A DNA stretch of 44,064 bases from JBKHBT01 sp046542255 (GCA_046542255.1 JBKHBT010000016.1:1-44064); one strand, 5' to 3'; shown: positions 9,223-18,454, counted from the first letter of the stretch. The notes: a model not told the origin generated them from the sequence alone. Made by a program: numbers and translations.

Positions 9223-12200
9223 ATGCGAAATGTTTTAATCCTACTTATTTTTATAACAGTAGTTTTTTCACAAATCCCAACAGGAGCCGAATATTTAATA
9301 ATTGGCCCCGATGAATACGAAGATGAAATGCAGCCTCTTATCGAGTGGAAGATGAAAAAGGGTATCCTAACCAGATTTGTCGGACTAAGTGAAACCGGCG
9401 AAGGCTATGAAAATATCGATGCCTATATTGTTACTGCCCACTCGACATGGACACCTACGCCCAGATTCTTGCTTTTGGTAGGAGGCAAAGATGATATCGA
9501 GATGACCTTTGCCGGAACTACTTCCTATGGCAATTATTATAGCGACTGGTCATATGGAAATACTGATGATGATATATACAGCGAATTACAAACTGGAAGG
9601 TTGCCAGCACAAAATGCCGAAGAACTTCAGATAATGGTCGCAAAAATCTTAGAATACGAAAAGAATCCCTTATACGGAAATTGGCTTTCCAAAGGGACTT
9701 GCATAGTCAACGAGGATGGCGATGATAGCGATTCAATATATTATGCCAATTGCGATAGCGTTATGGAAGACATGTTTTCTGCTGGCTATATACATGCTGA
9801 TATGTTTAATGATGGAGATGGTGGACACGATGATTCTGATATTATTGCTGCTATGGATGAAGGACGAGGTTTTATTGTTTACAGAGGAATTGGAACTTCC
9901 AATTGGTATCCTCCATTCGACATAAACCCCGCCGAAGCTAATAATTCTGGCAAATATCCAATTATTTTTTCAAGCACTTGTAATATAGTCACAACGGTTG
10001 GTTCTCCTATGATCGATATTCAACTTATGAGAGCTGGAACGGTTGAGAATCCCAAAGGCTGTGTTGCATATTTTGGTTCTACAAGTTCCATCTCATCTGG
10101 TGCACATCTTCGTGGAGAGGTTGTCGAAGGATTCTCACATAGCTTTTATTCTGATACAACAAATGATATTTCTTTGGCATGTGAGAGTGGAAGACGACAT
10201 ACATATTCGTTATATGCTGATACTACGCAGTATAAGTCTCATGTTCTTATTGGCGATCCTGAAATGGACATACGAACTTGCCCGGCAAAAGAGATGCATG
10301 TCGATCATCCACTTATTGCATTTGTCGATGAAAGCAATGATTTCAATATTCAGGTTACAGATGCTGAAACTGGAATGCCGCTTTCGGGAGCACTGGTATG
10401 CCTTTATATGGAAGGTGAAATATACCTTGCCGATGATACAGATGGCTCTGGCAATGCCAGCTTCACCTTTAATCCCGATGTGGAGGGATATCTTGATATT
10501 ACTGTTACCCACAAGAACTATTTCCCTTATGAATCTCTTGCGGATATTATAATCGAAGGTCCCAATATTTATGTTTCATCTTTTATTATCGATGATTCAT
10601 CTGGGGGAAATGGCGATGGATTCCTCAATCCCGGCGAGGATGCAGAAATCACAATACTTCTCGGAAATAATGGAACCGGTAATGCAGCCGATGTCTCTGC
10701 CATAATTTCCGAAGACGATCCTTATGTTACTGTAACTTCAGCATCTGTCGATTATGGCAGTATAACCATTGGCGAAATATCAACGCCTTCTGCCAGTTTC
10801 AATGTTTCGATTAATGATGTAGTCCCAAAACATTACGACATTGCTTTTGATATGGAAATTTCTGACTTAGCAGGGAATATCTGGAATCGGCCGGAACCGG
10901 TTATTCCAGTTATCTCAGGGGATATACAATTCGCTGGCTATACTGCCTACGATGATGCGCCTTATGGTAATGGCGATGAAGCATTCGCAAGGGGTGAGAC
11001 AGTTAAATTGCTTGTAGAGATGGAAAATATTACAAATGCACAGCTTTCTAATGTTGAAATAAACCTTATCGAAAATCTCGATCCACTCTATGCTGAAGAT
11101 GCTCTATCGGTAAATTATTCATGGAATGGTTTCGAAATCTATACGACAAATTCTGATCCATTCTGGCTGACACTTTCCGATGCATCACCGGTTAGCGATA
11201 AAGCAGAGATCACTTTATTAATAGAAGGTGAAGGGCTAACCTATGATTTCTACGATACACTAACTTTTTCTGTCGATCTTTTTGGATGCCAGATAGGCCC
11301 TTCTGATAACTATGGCTATTATGCCTATGATGACACAGATGATGAAACAGGCCGTGCCCCCGAATTTGAATGGACGGACATTTCCAGCATTGGTACCAAT
11401 TTAAATGAGATTTCTAATGCTGATGATAGAATCGTAACCTATGATATTCCTTTCGACTTTTCTTTTTATGGTTATACAAGCGATCAGATAAGCGTCTGTT
11501 CAAATGGCTTTATATCGATTGGTGTTGAAACCTGGACTGGTGGCTCAAGCGATGGCCATGAAAGAAGAATTCCGACAGTTGGCGCAGCATCTTCTATGAT
11601 TGCAGGATTCTGGGATGATCTTAACCCTTCTGCAAATGGCGATGTCTATGGCTATCATGATGCTGCCAATAATAGATATATTATTCAATACGATGGTGTT
11701 TCACATTTTAGCAGGCCAGCGTATAGAGAAACTTTCCAGATTATCCTTCTCGACCAGGATTACTATTACACACCGACTGACGATGGTGAAATAATTCTGA
11801 TGTATGACCGTGTGCATTATCGTTATTCCAACGCTGTAGGTATCGAAAGCCCGGATGAGACTGATGGCCTTCAGTATCTTTATCATAATGACTATATGGA
11901 TAATGCCGCTTTGCTCACTGATGAGCGCGCTATCAAATTCACCACAAATCCGCCATTGAATCCTGGCCCCTGGCTCTATATAGCTAATTATAGAATAGAT
12001 GATACCGAAGGCGGAAATGGCAATATGGCAATCGAGAACGGTGAGACAATAGAGCTTTATGTAACCTTGAGAAACTCCTCAGAAAATATTGCAACAAGTA
12101 CAACTACAAATCTGCTTTGTTCTGAATCATATATCAGTATCACAGATAATTCTACTTTTTTTGGTGCTATGGGTAGTGGAATAGAATATGAAAACTCATC

Positions 12201-12609
12201 AGATCCCTATGAATTCGAAGTTTTTGGCCTGACTGGTAATGATTTCGCCCAGTTTGAGCTTCAGATATCTGCCAATTCCGGCTCTTATACCAGATCTGCG
12301 CCGATTACGCTGCCTGTATGGAATGTTCTCGATGTCTCCGAAACACCAAAACAACAAGAATTAGAACTCATTAGCTGTTTTCCGAATCCATTCAATTCTT
12401 CAGTAACCATCGTTGCGCATGAGGATATGCAAATTTCAATTCTCGATATAAATGGCAGAATCATATCGGGCGATGCAGCAAAATCGATACGAAGTGGCGA
12501 GATATGGCAATGGCAACCAGAAGGAGCGCTACCCAGCGGTATATACCTGCTAAAAGCTATCGATGAAGATTCCAATATCCATTTCGAAAAAATCATACTT
12601 ATGAAATAG
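9223..12609 (+). CDS. Secreted gingipain-like (C25) protein with type IX sorting domain, probable loss of catalytic His
   Basis: 1128 residues: signal peptide (1-16), a C25 caspase-fold region (about 20-350), a carboxypeptidase-regulatory-like/FN3 segment (about 355-450), Ig-like beta domains (about 450-1040), and a C-terminal sorting domain (about 1046-1128) with CFPNPFNSSV, GIYLLKA and a basic tail. The nucleophile region IIFSSTCN keeps Cys253. At the place where active gingipains have a YxGHGS motif this protein reads YRGIGTSNW (220-228), so Ile223 replaces the His. It is exported across the inner membrane and presumably delivered to the surface by a type IX-like system. It may be a non-catalytic adhesin or a protease using another base. 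Confidence 0.9.
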   Translation: MRNVLILLIFITVVFSQIPTGAEYLIIGPDEYEDEMQPLIEWKMKKGILTRFVGLSETGEGYENIDAYIVTAHSTWTPTPRFLLLVGGKDDIEMTFAGTTSYGNYYSDWSYGNTDDDIYSELQTGRLPAQNAEELQIMVAKILEYEKNPLYGNWLSKGTCIVNEDGDDSDSIYYANCDSVMEDMFSAGYIHADMFNDGDGGHDDSDIIAAMDEGRGFIVYRGIGTSNWYPPFDINPAEANNSGKYPIIFSSTCNIVTTVGSPMIDIQLMRAGTVENPKGCVAYFGSTSSISSGAHLRGEVVEGFSHSFYSDTTNDISLACESGRRHTYSLYADTTQYKSHVLIGDPEMDIRTCPAKEMHVDHPLIAFVDESNDFNIQVTDAETGMPLSGALVCLYMEGEIYLADDTDGSGNASFTFNPDVEGYLDITVTHKNYFPYESLADIIIEGPNIYVSSFIIDDSSGGNGDGFLNPGEDAEITILLGNNGTGNAADVSAIISEDDPYVTVTSASVDYGSITIGEISTPSASFNVSINDVVPKHYDIAFDMEISDLAGNIWNRPEPVIPVISGDIQFAGYTAYDDAPYGNGDEAFARGETVKLLVEMENITNAQLSNVEINLIENLDPLYAEDALSVNYSWNGFEIYTTNSDPFWLTLSDASPVSDKAEITLLIEGEGLTYDFYDTLTFSVDLFGCQIGPSDNYGYYAYDDTDDETGRAPEFEWTDISSIGTNLNEISNADDRIVTYDIPFDFSFYGYTSDQISVCSNGFISIGVETWTGGSSDGHERRIPTVGAASSMIAGFWDDLNPSANGDVYGYHDAANNRYIIQYDGVSHFSRPAYRETFQIILLDQDYYYTPTDDGEIILMYDRVHYRYSNAVGIESPDETDGLQYLYHNDYMDNAALLTDERAIKFTTNPPLNPGPWLYIANYRIDDTEGGNGNMAIENGETIELYVTLRNSSENIATSTTTNLLCSESYISITDNSTFFGAMGSGIEYENSSDPYEFEVFGLTGNDFAQFELQISANSGSYTRSAPITLPVWNVLDVSETPKQQELELISCFPNPFNSSVTIVAHEDMQISILDINGRIISGDAAKSIRSGEIWQWQPEGALPSGIYLLKAIDEDSNIHFEKIILMK

Positions 12610-12810
12610 CAGATTTATCGCTCTAAATTCTTTTCATTTATATCTTTATATATTTAGTTATATCTTTATGTATTAACCATTTGTGGCTTGCGCATGTGTG
12701 AAAATAGACTTTACAAAATTATTTTTATAAACGTAAAAATAAACTGGACAAAAATATATTTGTAGTTATATTGGGTTCAAATGAGCTAATCCATAATGAA
12801 AGGAGGAAAA

Positions 12811-13122
12811 ATGGAACAGTTCGAACAATTCAAGAGAAGGGTTCATGAAAAACTCGAAAATCATGCCCTATTGTTGAAAGAGCGTGATAGCGATACTTTC
12901 GATGAAGAAAAAGGTGAGATATTTAGGCAGATCAAACTTGGTCAAGTCGAGAGTTTCAGGGCGATGTTCCAGAGAATGGAAGAAGAGCTGGATGATTTTG
13001 CTCTTAGGCATATCAGTCGCGATAATCCGCTCTATCATAAGCTTTTTATCGAACTTCTGGATTGCAGCCTAAACCAGCTCCAGACAATGCGCTGTTCCGC
13101 ATTGTCATACTTTTCAGGCTAA
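12811..13122 (+). CDS. Hypothetical small charged helical protein
   Basis: 103 residues from ATG 12811, which has a strong AAGGAGG ribosome site; an ATG at 12796 lies upstream of that site and is less likely. The sequence is rich in Glu, Arg, Gln and Leu with heptad-like spacing through residues 1-70, suggesting helices or a coiled coil, and ends in ALSYFSG. No family is recognised. Its last codons and the following 58 bp recur in inverted orientation at the right edge of the window (43989-44064), so the genome probably contains at least one paralogue. The ArsR-family regulator downstream may be co-transcribed. Confidence 0.65.
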   Translation: MEQFEQFKRRVHEKLENHALLLKERDSDTFDEEKGEIFRQIKLGQVESFRAMFQRMEEELDDFALRHISRDNPLYHKLFIELLDCSLNQLQTMRCSALSYFSG

Positions 13123-13181
13123 AACATCAGTAAAGTCTTTTGGGTATATATATTAATTATTATATATATGTTATATATATG
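13106..13181 (+). repeat. 76-bp repeat, copy A (inverted relative to copy B at right edge)
   Basis: Aligned with the reverse complement of 43989-44064, 72 of 76 positions agree by hand count (differences at 13136, 13145, 13156 and 13159). It covers the last codons of the 103-residue protein gene, its stop, and an AT-rich tail ending in two imperfect copies of TATATATATG. Similarity stops abruptly after 13181. Confidence 0.9.
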
Positions 13182-13194
13182 AAAAGAGAACACC

Positions 13195-13368
13195 TTGAAT
13201 GAATACGCTCGTGAGGCCAGGCTTGAAGATAAACAGGCCGAATCTGAAAAGAATGAAGCCATGGTCGCGACAATTCGTGCCCTTCAGCTCAAATCTCATG
13301 CAGCTTATGAAGAAATCTGCGGAACTCGCCCGAATGGAATCTTTCGGAAATTTGTCTGGAGAAAATAA
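13195..13368 (+). CDS. Possible 57-residue ORF ahead of the ArsR-type gene
   Basis: A TTG-initiated frame runs from 13195 to a TAA at 13366-13368, one base before the ATG of the next gene, which is typical operon spacing. The first 40 residues (acidic/basic, Ala- and Glu-rich, e.g. MNEYAREARLEDKQAESEKN) look like a real helical protein. The end (CGTRPNGIFRKFVWRK) looks less so, and the ribosome site is weak. The frame of the downstream gene is also open here from ATG 13199, so either frame, or a frameshifted longer N-terminus, is possible. Not recognised. Confidence 0.3.
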   Translation: MNEYAREARLEDKQAESEKNEAMVATIRALQLKSHAAYEEICGTRPNGIFRKFVWRK

Positions 13369-13369
13369 A

Positions 13370-13933
13370 ATGATTGAAAAGAATGTAAAACAACTCAAAG
13401 CGCTCGCAGAGAAGTCAAGAATGCGCATAGTGAATGTGCTTCTGGAAAAACCGCAATATGTTGAATCGATAGCCAAAAGCCTTCAGCTTTCATCACCGAA
13501 TGTTTCGCTTCATCTCAAGAAGCTGGAAGCTGCTGGATTCGTCAGTAGCGAAAAAGAGCAATATTATACCATTTACAGGGTAAATGAAGAATTGCTGGAA
13601 AAGAAACTTATCGATTTCATAAAGATTTCGAAGGAGGAAAAGATGCAACAAAAAGAGCGGATAGATGATTACCGAGCAGGTGTTATCAAGAGCTTTTTCA
13701 AGCCTGAGCGTGTCATTTTGCCTCGTCAGCGGAAAAAGCGGCGTATTGTTCTCGAAGAAATAATTGATCGGTATTTTGAAACCGGTGTCGATTATACGGA
13801 AAAGCAGATTAATCACAAATGCGTCGATCTCGGATTGGATGATTTCTGCTTTGTCAGAAGGTCGATGATCGATGAAAGGCTCATGACAAGAGAAAGCGGA
13901 ATCTATCGCGTAAAAGCCAAAGAGGCAAAATGA
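13370..13933 (+). CDS. ArsR-family winged-helix regulator with DUF2087 domain
   Basis: 187 residues. Residues about 3-80 form an ArsR/SmtB-type winged helix (KALAEKSRMRIVNVLLEKP, then a recognition segment with SPNVSLHLKKLEAAGFVSS). Residues about 100-175 match DUF2087 (FFKPERVILPRQRKKR, a DRYFETG segment, and an R-x-M-I-D-E-R-x-M-x-R-E-S-G end). Such proteins are predicted transcription factors whose signal is unknown; no Cys-rich metal site is visible. ATG 13370 has GGAG 8 bases upstream; an in-frame ATG at 13199 would add 57 residues of unconvincing sequence. It is followed by a terminator hairpin. Confidence 0.85.
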   Translation: MIEKNVKQLKALAEKSRMRIVNVLLEKPQYVESIAKSLQLSSPNVSLHLKKLEAAGFVSSEKEQYYTIYRVNEELLEKKLIDFIKISKEEKMQQKERIDDYRAGVIKSFFKPERVILPRQRKKRRIVLEEIIDRYFETGVDYTEKQINHKCVDLGLDDFCFVRRSMIDERLMTRESGIYRVKAKEAK

Positions 13934-13952
13934 TGATTATTGGCATAATAGC

Positions 13953-14000
13953 AATCAAAGCTAGGGCTTTTTCATTCTATGGTGAAAAAGCTCTTTGATT
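13953..14000 (+). terminator. Terminator hairpin after the ArsR-DUF2087 gene
   Basis: AATCAAAG plus GCTTTTTCA pair with TGAAAAAGC plus CTTTGATT across an 8-nt loop, with an asymmetric internal bulge (13961-13965). A short T-rich stretch follows. Position 20 bases after the stop supports the reading. Confidence 0.7.
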
Positions 14001-14049
14001 TTAATCATATTTTTCACTATCTTTTTGGTAAATAAGAAAGGATAGATAG

Positions 14050-15084
14050 ATGAAGATTATCGATCTAAGAAGTGATACAGTTACAAAACCATCCCAGGCT
14101 ATGCGAGAAGTGATGGCAAAAGCCAGGGTTGGCGATGATGTCTTTGAAGAGGATCCTTCGATTAATCAATTACAGAGTATGGCTGCCGAGATGACTGGCA
14201 AAGAAAAAGCGCTCCTTGTTCCTTCTGGCACAATGGCGAATCTGATCGCAATTCTGACACATTGCCAAAGAGGCGATGAAGTAATTCTTGGCGATAATTG
14301 CCATTCTTTTATATATGAAGGCGGTGGTATGGCAAGGTTTGGCGGTATTCAGCCCCATATTTTGCCTAATCTTTTAGACGGAACAATAGATATCGTAAGA
14401 ATTAAGAATGCTATTCGAATAGATGATATACATTTTCCAAGAACAAAGCTTATTTGCCTTGAGAATACTCATAACCGTATGTTTGGCACACCTGTGAAGC
14501 CAGAATATTTGGCCAGGGTTTCTGAGGTTGCCAGATATCATGATTTGAAAATACATGTCGATGGTGCAAGAATTTTCAATGCAGCTATCGCTTTGAATAC
14601 AGATGTCAAAGAATTGGTTAAAGATGTCGATTCTTTTAACTTTTGCCTATCGAAAGGCCTGGCTTGTCCAGTGGGTTCAATTTTAGTCGGAGATAGCGAT
14701 TTTATTCATAGGGCCAGGTATGTTAGGAAGGCTCTTGGTGGCGGAATGCGGCAGGCCGGCATAATAGCGGCAGCAGGTATTTATGCACTTGAGAATATGG
14801 TCGAGCGCCTTGCCAACGATCATGAAAATGCAAGATTTCTTGCTGAAGGTATTTCTGAAATCGATGGGCTTTATATCGATACCGAAAAAGTATCGACAGA
14901 TATTGTGTATTTTGAACTCGATGGAAACAAAATCGAAGCCAAGGAGCTTGTTTCCGAAATGGAAAAGAGAGGTGTTTTGTTTTTCCAGACATCACCCCAA
15001 AAGTTTAGAATGGTTGCTCATTATGGAATTACAAAAGATGATATAGATTTCGCACTAAGACAATTTAGGGATATTTTTAATTAA
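14050..15084 (+). CDS. ltaE: Low-specificity L-threonine aldolase
   Basis: 344 residues, full length for this PLP fold-type I family. It begins with IDLRSDTVTKPS, followed by VGDDVFEEDP, the PSGTMANL phosphate-binding loop, HVDGARIFNA with Asp171 contacting the PLP ring nitrogen, and the Schiff-base Lys202 in LSKGLACPVGS. The family cleaves L-threonine or L-allo-threonine to glycine and acetaldehyde, and can accept other beta-hydroxy amino acids. A GGATAGATAG-type ribosome site precedes the ATG. It stands alone after a terminator and before a kinase gene; amino-acid catabolism or glycine supply is the likely role. Confidence 0.96.
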   Translation: MKIIDLRSDTVTKPSQAMREVMAKARVGDDVFEEDPSINQLQSMAAEMTGKEKALLVPSGTMANLIAILTHCQRGDEVILGDNCHSFIYEGGGMARFGGIQPHILPNLLDGTIDIVRIKNAIRIDDIHFPRTKLICLENTHNRMFGTPVKPEYLARVSEVARYHDLKIHVDGARIFNAAIALNTDVKELVKDVDSFNFCLSKGLACPVGSILVGDSDFIHRARYVRKALGGGMRQAGIIAAAGIYALENMVERLANDHENARFLAEGISEIDGLYIDTEKVSTDIVYFELDGNKIEAKELVSEMEKRGVLFFQTSPQKFRMVAHYGITKDDIDFALRQFRDIFN

Positions 15085-15158
15085 ATTATTAAAAATAGTA
15101 AAGGGATTATTGACTTTTATATTAATCATAATTTGGTTATCAGTATAAGGAATAAAAT

Positions 15159-16322
15159 ATGAATAAACTAAATTACGATAACTTTTCATCATATAGGCCT
15201 CCCAAAGAGCGCTCTTCTTTGGAAGCTATAAACCATGACATCAAGAGAATTTCCAAAAGCGAAATCGTAAATGCCATCCTGGAAAATACCGGCGGTATTG
15301 TAGCGGTATTAGATGTAAACCGTCAAGTAATAGGTGTCAATCATAAATTGCTTGAAAAGCTTAAAATTGAAAACAGAGAAGATGTATTTGGCCTTAGGCC
15401 CGGGGAAGTTTTTAATTGTATTCATTCCATTGAAGAAGATGGGGGATGTGGACATAGTAAATACTGTCCTACCTGTGGTGCTGCTATAGCTATATCTCTT
15501 GCACAGATAGAAAAAGAGCCTATTGAGCGAATTTGTGTGGTGAGCTTAAAGAAAGATAATGATATCGAAGAAGTTTATTTCAAAGTAAGGGCAAACACCT
15601 TTTTTCATGAGGGTAGATGGTATATTTTGCTTTTTTTACAGGACTATACGGACGCGCAAAGGCGGGCATCTCTCGAAAAAATATTTTATCATGATATTGG
15701 CAATATTGTTAATGGCTTAGCAGGTTCTGCACAGATTCTAACCTCAAGAAGAGGAGAAAATTCATCAGAAGATGACAGTATTAATTATATCATCGATTCT
15801 GCTATGCAGCTTAGCCGTGAGATTTTATTGCACAGAGCGATGCAAGAGAAGGATGCGCAAATTTATCATAAGTCATTAGAAAAAGCATCTATTAAGAGCA
15901 TAATCGACAAGGCAGTATCGATAATACAAAATAGTTCAAGCGCAAAAGACAAAACAATTGTGGTAAGCGAAGCACCAGAATTTGAAATGTATCTTGACAT
16001 TACAGTCGTTATAAAAATATTATGCAATATGTTGAAAAATGCTCTGGAAGCAGACAATACTAAAAATGAAATAGAAATTTGGGCTGAATTGGGCAATCAA
16101 GACGGCAATATTAAATTCCATGTTTGGAATGATGCTTTTATTCCCAAAGAAATCCAATACCGTATTTTTCAGAAGAATTTTTCTACAAATCCCGAGCTTG
16201 GAAGAGGCTTTGGTACATTTAGTATGAGATTTTTTGCCAGGGAACTATTGGATGGAGATGTATATTTCCAAACCAGTAAAAAAGAAGGTACGAAGTTTAC
16301 ACTCAATATTCCTTTGATTTAG
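15159..16322 (+). CDS. Soluble PAS histidine kinase with Cys-rich insert
   Basis: 387 residues with no membrane helix. A PAS domain (about 38-165) contains a four-Cys cluster, Cys87, Cys97, Cys103 and Cys106 (NCIHS...GCGHSKYCPTCGA), which may bind metal, Fe-S or act as a redox switch. It is followed by a short HisKA-like helix with His178 in FYHDIGNIVNG and a HATPase_c domain with Asn290/Asn294 (CNMLKNALEA) and GRGFGTFSMR in place of the usual GTGLG loop. It should autophosphorylate in the cytoplasm; no response regulator is adjacent. AAGGAAT precedes the ATG by a good distance. The gene is 220 bp upstream of hydG, so a redox link is possible but only inferred. Confidence 0.9.
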   Translation: MNKLNYDNFSSYRPPKERSSLEAINHDIKRISKSEIVNAILENTGGIVAVLDVNRQVIGVNHKLLEKLKIENREDVFGLRPGEVFNCIHSIEEDGGCGHSKYCPTCGAAIAISLAQIEKEPIERICVVSLKKDNDIEEVYFKVRANTFFHEGRWYILLFLQDYTDAQRRASLEKIFYHDIGNIVNGLAGSAQILTSRRGENSSEDDSINYIIDSAMQLSREILLHRAMQEKDAQIYHKSLEKASIKSIIDKAVSIIQNSSSAKDKTIVVSEAPEFEMYLDITVVIKILCNMLKNALEADNTKNEIEIWAELGNQDGNIKFHVWNDAFIPKEIQYRIFQKNFSTNPELGRGFGTFSMRFFARELLDGDVYFQTSKKEGTKFTLNIPLI

Positions 16323-16446
16323 ACTCTTTCCTTCTATTTTGAAGTAAGATATGTCTAAAGAGTTCAAATTAGTCTATCCTAACATATTTTATTAAAACAC
16401 TTGATTAAAGCCAGATAAAGCATTATTATCTCTAAGAAGATTGTAA

Positions 16447-16489
16447 TGTAAAGTGAGATAATTCATCTTGTGAAATAAATCACTTTACA
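16447..16489. promoter_or_regulatory. Inverted repeat upstream of hydG
   Basis: Perfect 10-bp arms TGTAAAGTGA (16447-16456) and TCACTTTACA (16480-16489) separated by 23 bp, ending 62 bp before the hydG start. No T tract follows, so an operator or an mRNA stem is more likely than a terminator. Which protein would bind is not known. Confidence 0.45.
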
Positions 16490-16551
16490 GAATAGACAAT
16501 ATATATCATATTTGATATTTGAAATTCGAGTTATAATAAGAGGTGATTGTA

Positions 16552-17952
16552 ATGGGTAAGACATTTATTGACCCGGATAAAATTGAAAAGCTAATCGAAG
16601 AGAATAAAAATCCCGATAAGGTTCAAGTACGCGAGATTCTCGACCATGCAGCCGAGATGAAAGGCATCGAGCCGGAGCAAGTCGCTGCTCTTATGGGTGT
16701 CGAGGATCAGGAAGTATGGGATGAGATATTTGCTCTTGCAAGGAAAATCAAAGATACATTGTATGGAAATCGAATAGTGCTTTTTGCACCACTTTATGTC
16801 TCCAATTATTGCGCTAATGATTGCCTCTACTGCGGGTTTAGATGTAGCAATACAGATGCAACTCGAATTTCTCTTTCTGGAGAGAAACTTGCCCGCGAGG
16901 TTCTTGCATTGGAAAATGTCGGCCACAAAAGGCTTCTTATGGTTTATGGTGAACATCCCAAATGGGGCATCGACTATATTTTGGATACAATAGAAACAGC
17001 ATATCAGACCAGAACCGAAGATGGCCACGGCGAGATACGAAGGATAAATATCAATGCTGCTCCGATGGATGTTGACGATTATAAAAAGATTAAAGATGTT
17101 GGTATCGGTACATATCAAGTATTTCAGGAGACTTATCATCCCGGGCGATATTCCGAAGTTCATCCCAAAAACACGATAAAAGGCGACTATGATTGGCGTT
17201 TATATGCCCTCCATCGCGCTCAGGAAGCTGGCCTCGATGATGTCGCAATCGGCGCATTGTTCGGCCTATATGATTGGAAATTCGAGATACTCGGACTTTT
17301 ATACCATGCACTCGATATGGAAAAGCATTTTAATGTCGGGCCACATACGGTATCATTCCCAAGGTTAGAGCCTGCTTTGAATTCTCCGATTACAACCGAT
17401 TCACCATATATGGTAGATAATCAGGATTTCCGTAAACTGGTTGCTATTATAAGGCTTATGGTGCCTTATACAGGCATGATTCTTACTGCGCGCGAAAAGC
17501 CAGAATATCGACGTGATATCATTAATCTTGGCTGCTCACAAATTGATGCCGGAACCAAAATCGGCATTGGTTCATATTCCGAATCAACAAGATACCAGGA
17601 ACTGCAGAAACAGCAATTCACAATCTATGATACACGTTCACTCGATGAGGTAGTGCGCGAATTGGTACAAATGGGATTTATACCATCCTTCTGTACTGGC
17701 TGTTATCGCTCTTCAAGGACAGGCGAGACATTTATGGGAATTACCAAGAAGGGCGATATCCATCATATGTGTCATCCTAATGCTATTCTTACGCTAAAAG
17801 AGTTCTTATTAGATTATGCCAGCGAAAAGACCAAGCGAGCTGGCATGAAGCTTATCGAGAAAGAACTCGATAAAGAGAATGGCAAGATGCGCGAATTCCT
17901 AAAAGAAAAGCTTGAGAAAATCGATAAAGGCAAAAGGGATTTGTACTGCTGA
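16552..17952 (+). CDS. hydG: [FeFe]-hydrogenase maturase HydG (radical SAM tyrosine lyase)
   Basis: 466 residues. A radical-SAM CxxxCxxC motif (Cys87, Cys91, Cys94 in CANDCLYC) and the HydG-specific C-terminal CX2CX22C (Cys381, Cys384, Cys407) that holds the auxiliary cluster are both intact. The enzyme cleaves tyrosine to give CO and cyanide bound to an Fe-Cys synthon for assembly of the hydrogenase H-cluster. ATG 16552 follows AGAGGTG; GTG at 16543 is an in-frame alternative. HydE, HydF and a hydrogenase are not in this window, so they must be elsewhere if the pathway works. This implies anaerobic hydrogen metabolism. Confidence 0.97.
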   Translation: MGKTFIDPDKIEKLIEENKNPDKVQVREILDHAAEMKGIEPEQVAALMGVEDQEVWDEIFALARKIKDTLYGNRIVLFAPLYVSNYCANDCLYCGFRCSNTDATRISLSGEKLAREVLALENVGHKRLLMVYGEHPKWGIDYILDTIETAYQTRTEDGHGEIRRININAAPMDVDDYKKIKDVGIGTYQVFQETYHPGRYSEVHPKNTIKGDYDWRLYALHRAQEAGLDDVAIGALFGLYDWKFEILGLLYHALDMEKHFNVGPHTVSFPRLEPALNSPITTDSPYMVDNQDFRKLVAIIRLMVPYTGMILTAREKPEYRRDIINLGCSQIDAGTKIGIGSYSESTRYQELQKQQFTIYDTRSLDEVVRELVQMGFIPSFCTGCYRSSRTGETFMGITKKGDIHHMCHPNAILTLKEFLLDYASEKTKRAGMKLIEKELDKENGKMREFLKEKLEKIDKGKRDLYC

Positions 17953-18055
17953 TAAGGTTTCTTCAGTTCGATAAATATTAAGATTTTCAAATTTTGGATG
18001 ATTTTGATGCATTGTTCCTTTTTTTTGATTATTTTCTTAATCACAAGGAGGAAAA

Positions 18056-18430
18056 ATGAAAAAATCCAGTATTATCTCGCTCATAATAGCAATAGGGCTA
18101 TTAGCATTTGCTATTTATCATCATGCCATAGGTATGCATATGTGGGCAATTGTGAAAGATATCATTGCTGTTGGCCTGCTCTTTATAGTTTTTAAGCCAG
18201 GGAGGATAGGGCAAATCGTATTTGGCCATATTGCTATTGTTGCTGGTGCTATGCTTATTACTGGCGGAATCCTAATCGCACCATTTTTTACAGAAGCAAT
18301 CAGGCAAAACAATGGAAATATCACACCCTTACAAATTTTTGCAAATCCATTATTTTGGGGTTTTATCAGTACTGGTGGCGGTGTTTGCTCGATCTATCAT
18401 GGTTTTTGCAGATGCGTTAGGCATGATTAG
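18056..18430 (+). CDS. Small membrane protein, possibly frameshifted near its end
   Basis: 124 residues as read, with a perfect AAGGAGGAAAAATG start. Hydrophobic segments occur at about 4-22, 33-45, 52-80 and 94-110. The last 15 residues (VCSIYHGFCRCVRHD) are Cys-rich and unlike the rest. Removing one base around 18380-18388 continues into the +1 frame with a natural-looking helix (VFARSIMVFADALGMIREVK) and a further hydrophobic stretch, which would overlap the 3' end of the convergent methyltransferase gene. So the gene may be broken by a single-base change or sequencing error. No family recognised. Confidence 0.6.
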   Translation: MKKSSIISLIIAIGLLAFAIYHHAIGMHMWAIVKDIIAVGLLFIVFKPGRIGQIVFGHIAIVAGAMLITGGILIAPFFTEAIRQNNGNITPLQIFANPLFWGFISTGGGVCSIYHGFCRCVRHD

Positions 18431-18454
18431 GGAAGTAAAAAATAGGGCAGAGCT

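Noticed and set aside
13142..13181. AT-rich TATATATATG repeats as a replication origin
   Set aside because: No DnaA-box cluster or origin-type gene is nearby, and the same tail occurs in the second repeat copy.
16552..17952. ThiH (tyrosine lyase of thiamine synthesis) instead of HydG
   Set aside because: The C-terminal CX2CX22C motif and the length favour HydG; no thiamine genes are adjacent, although YjbQ is present elsewhere in the window.
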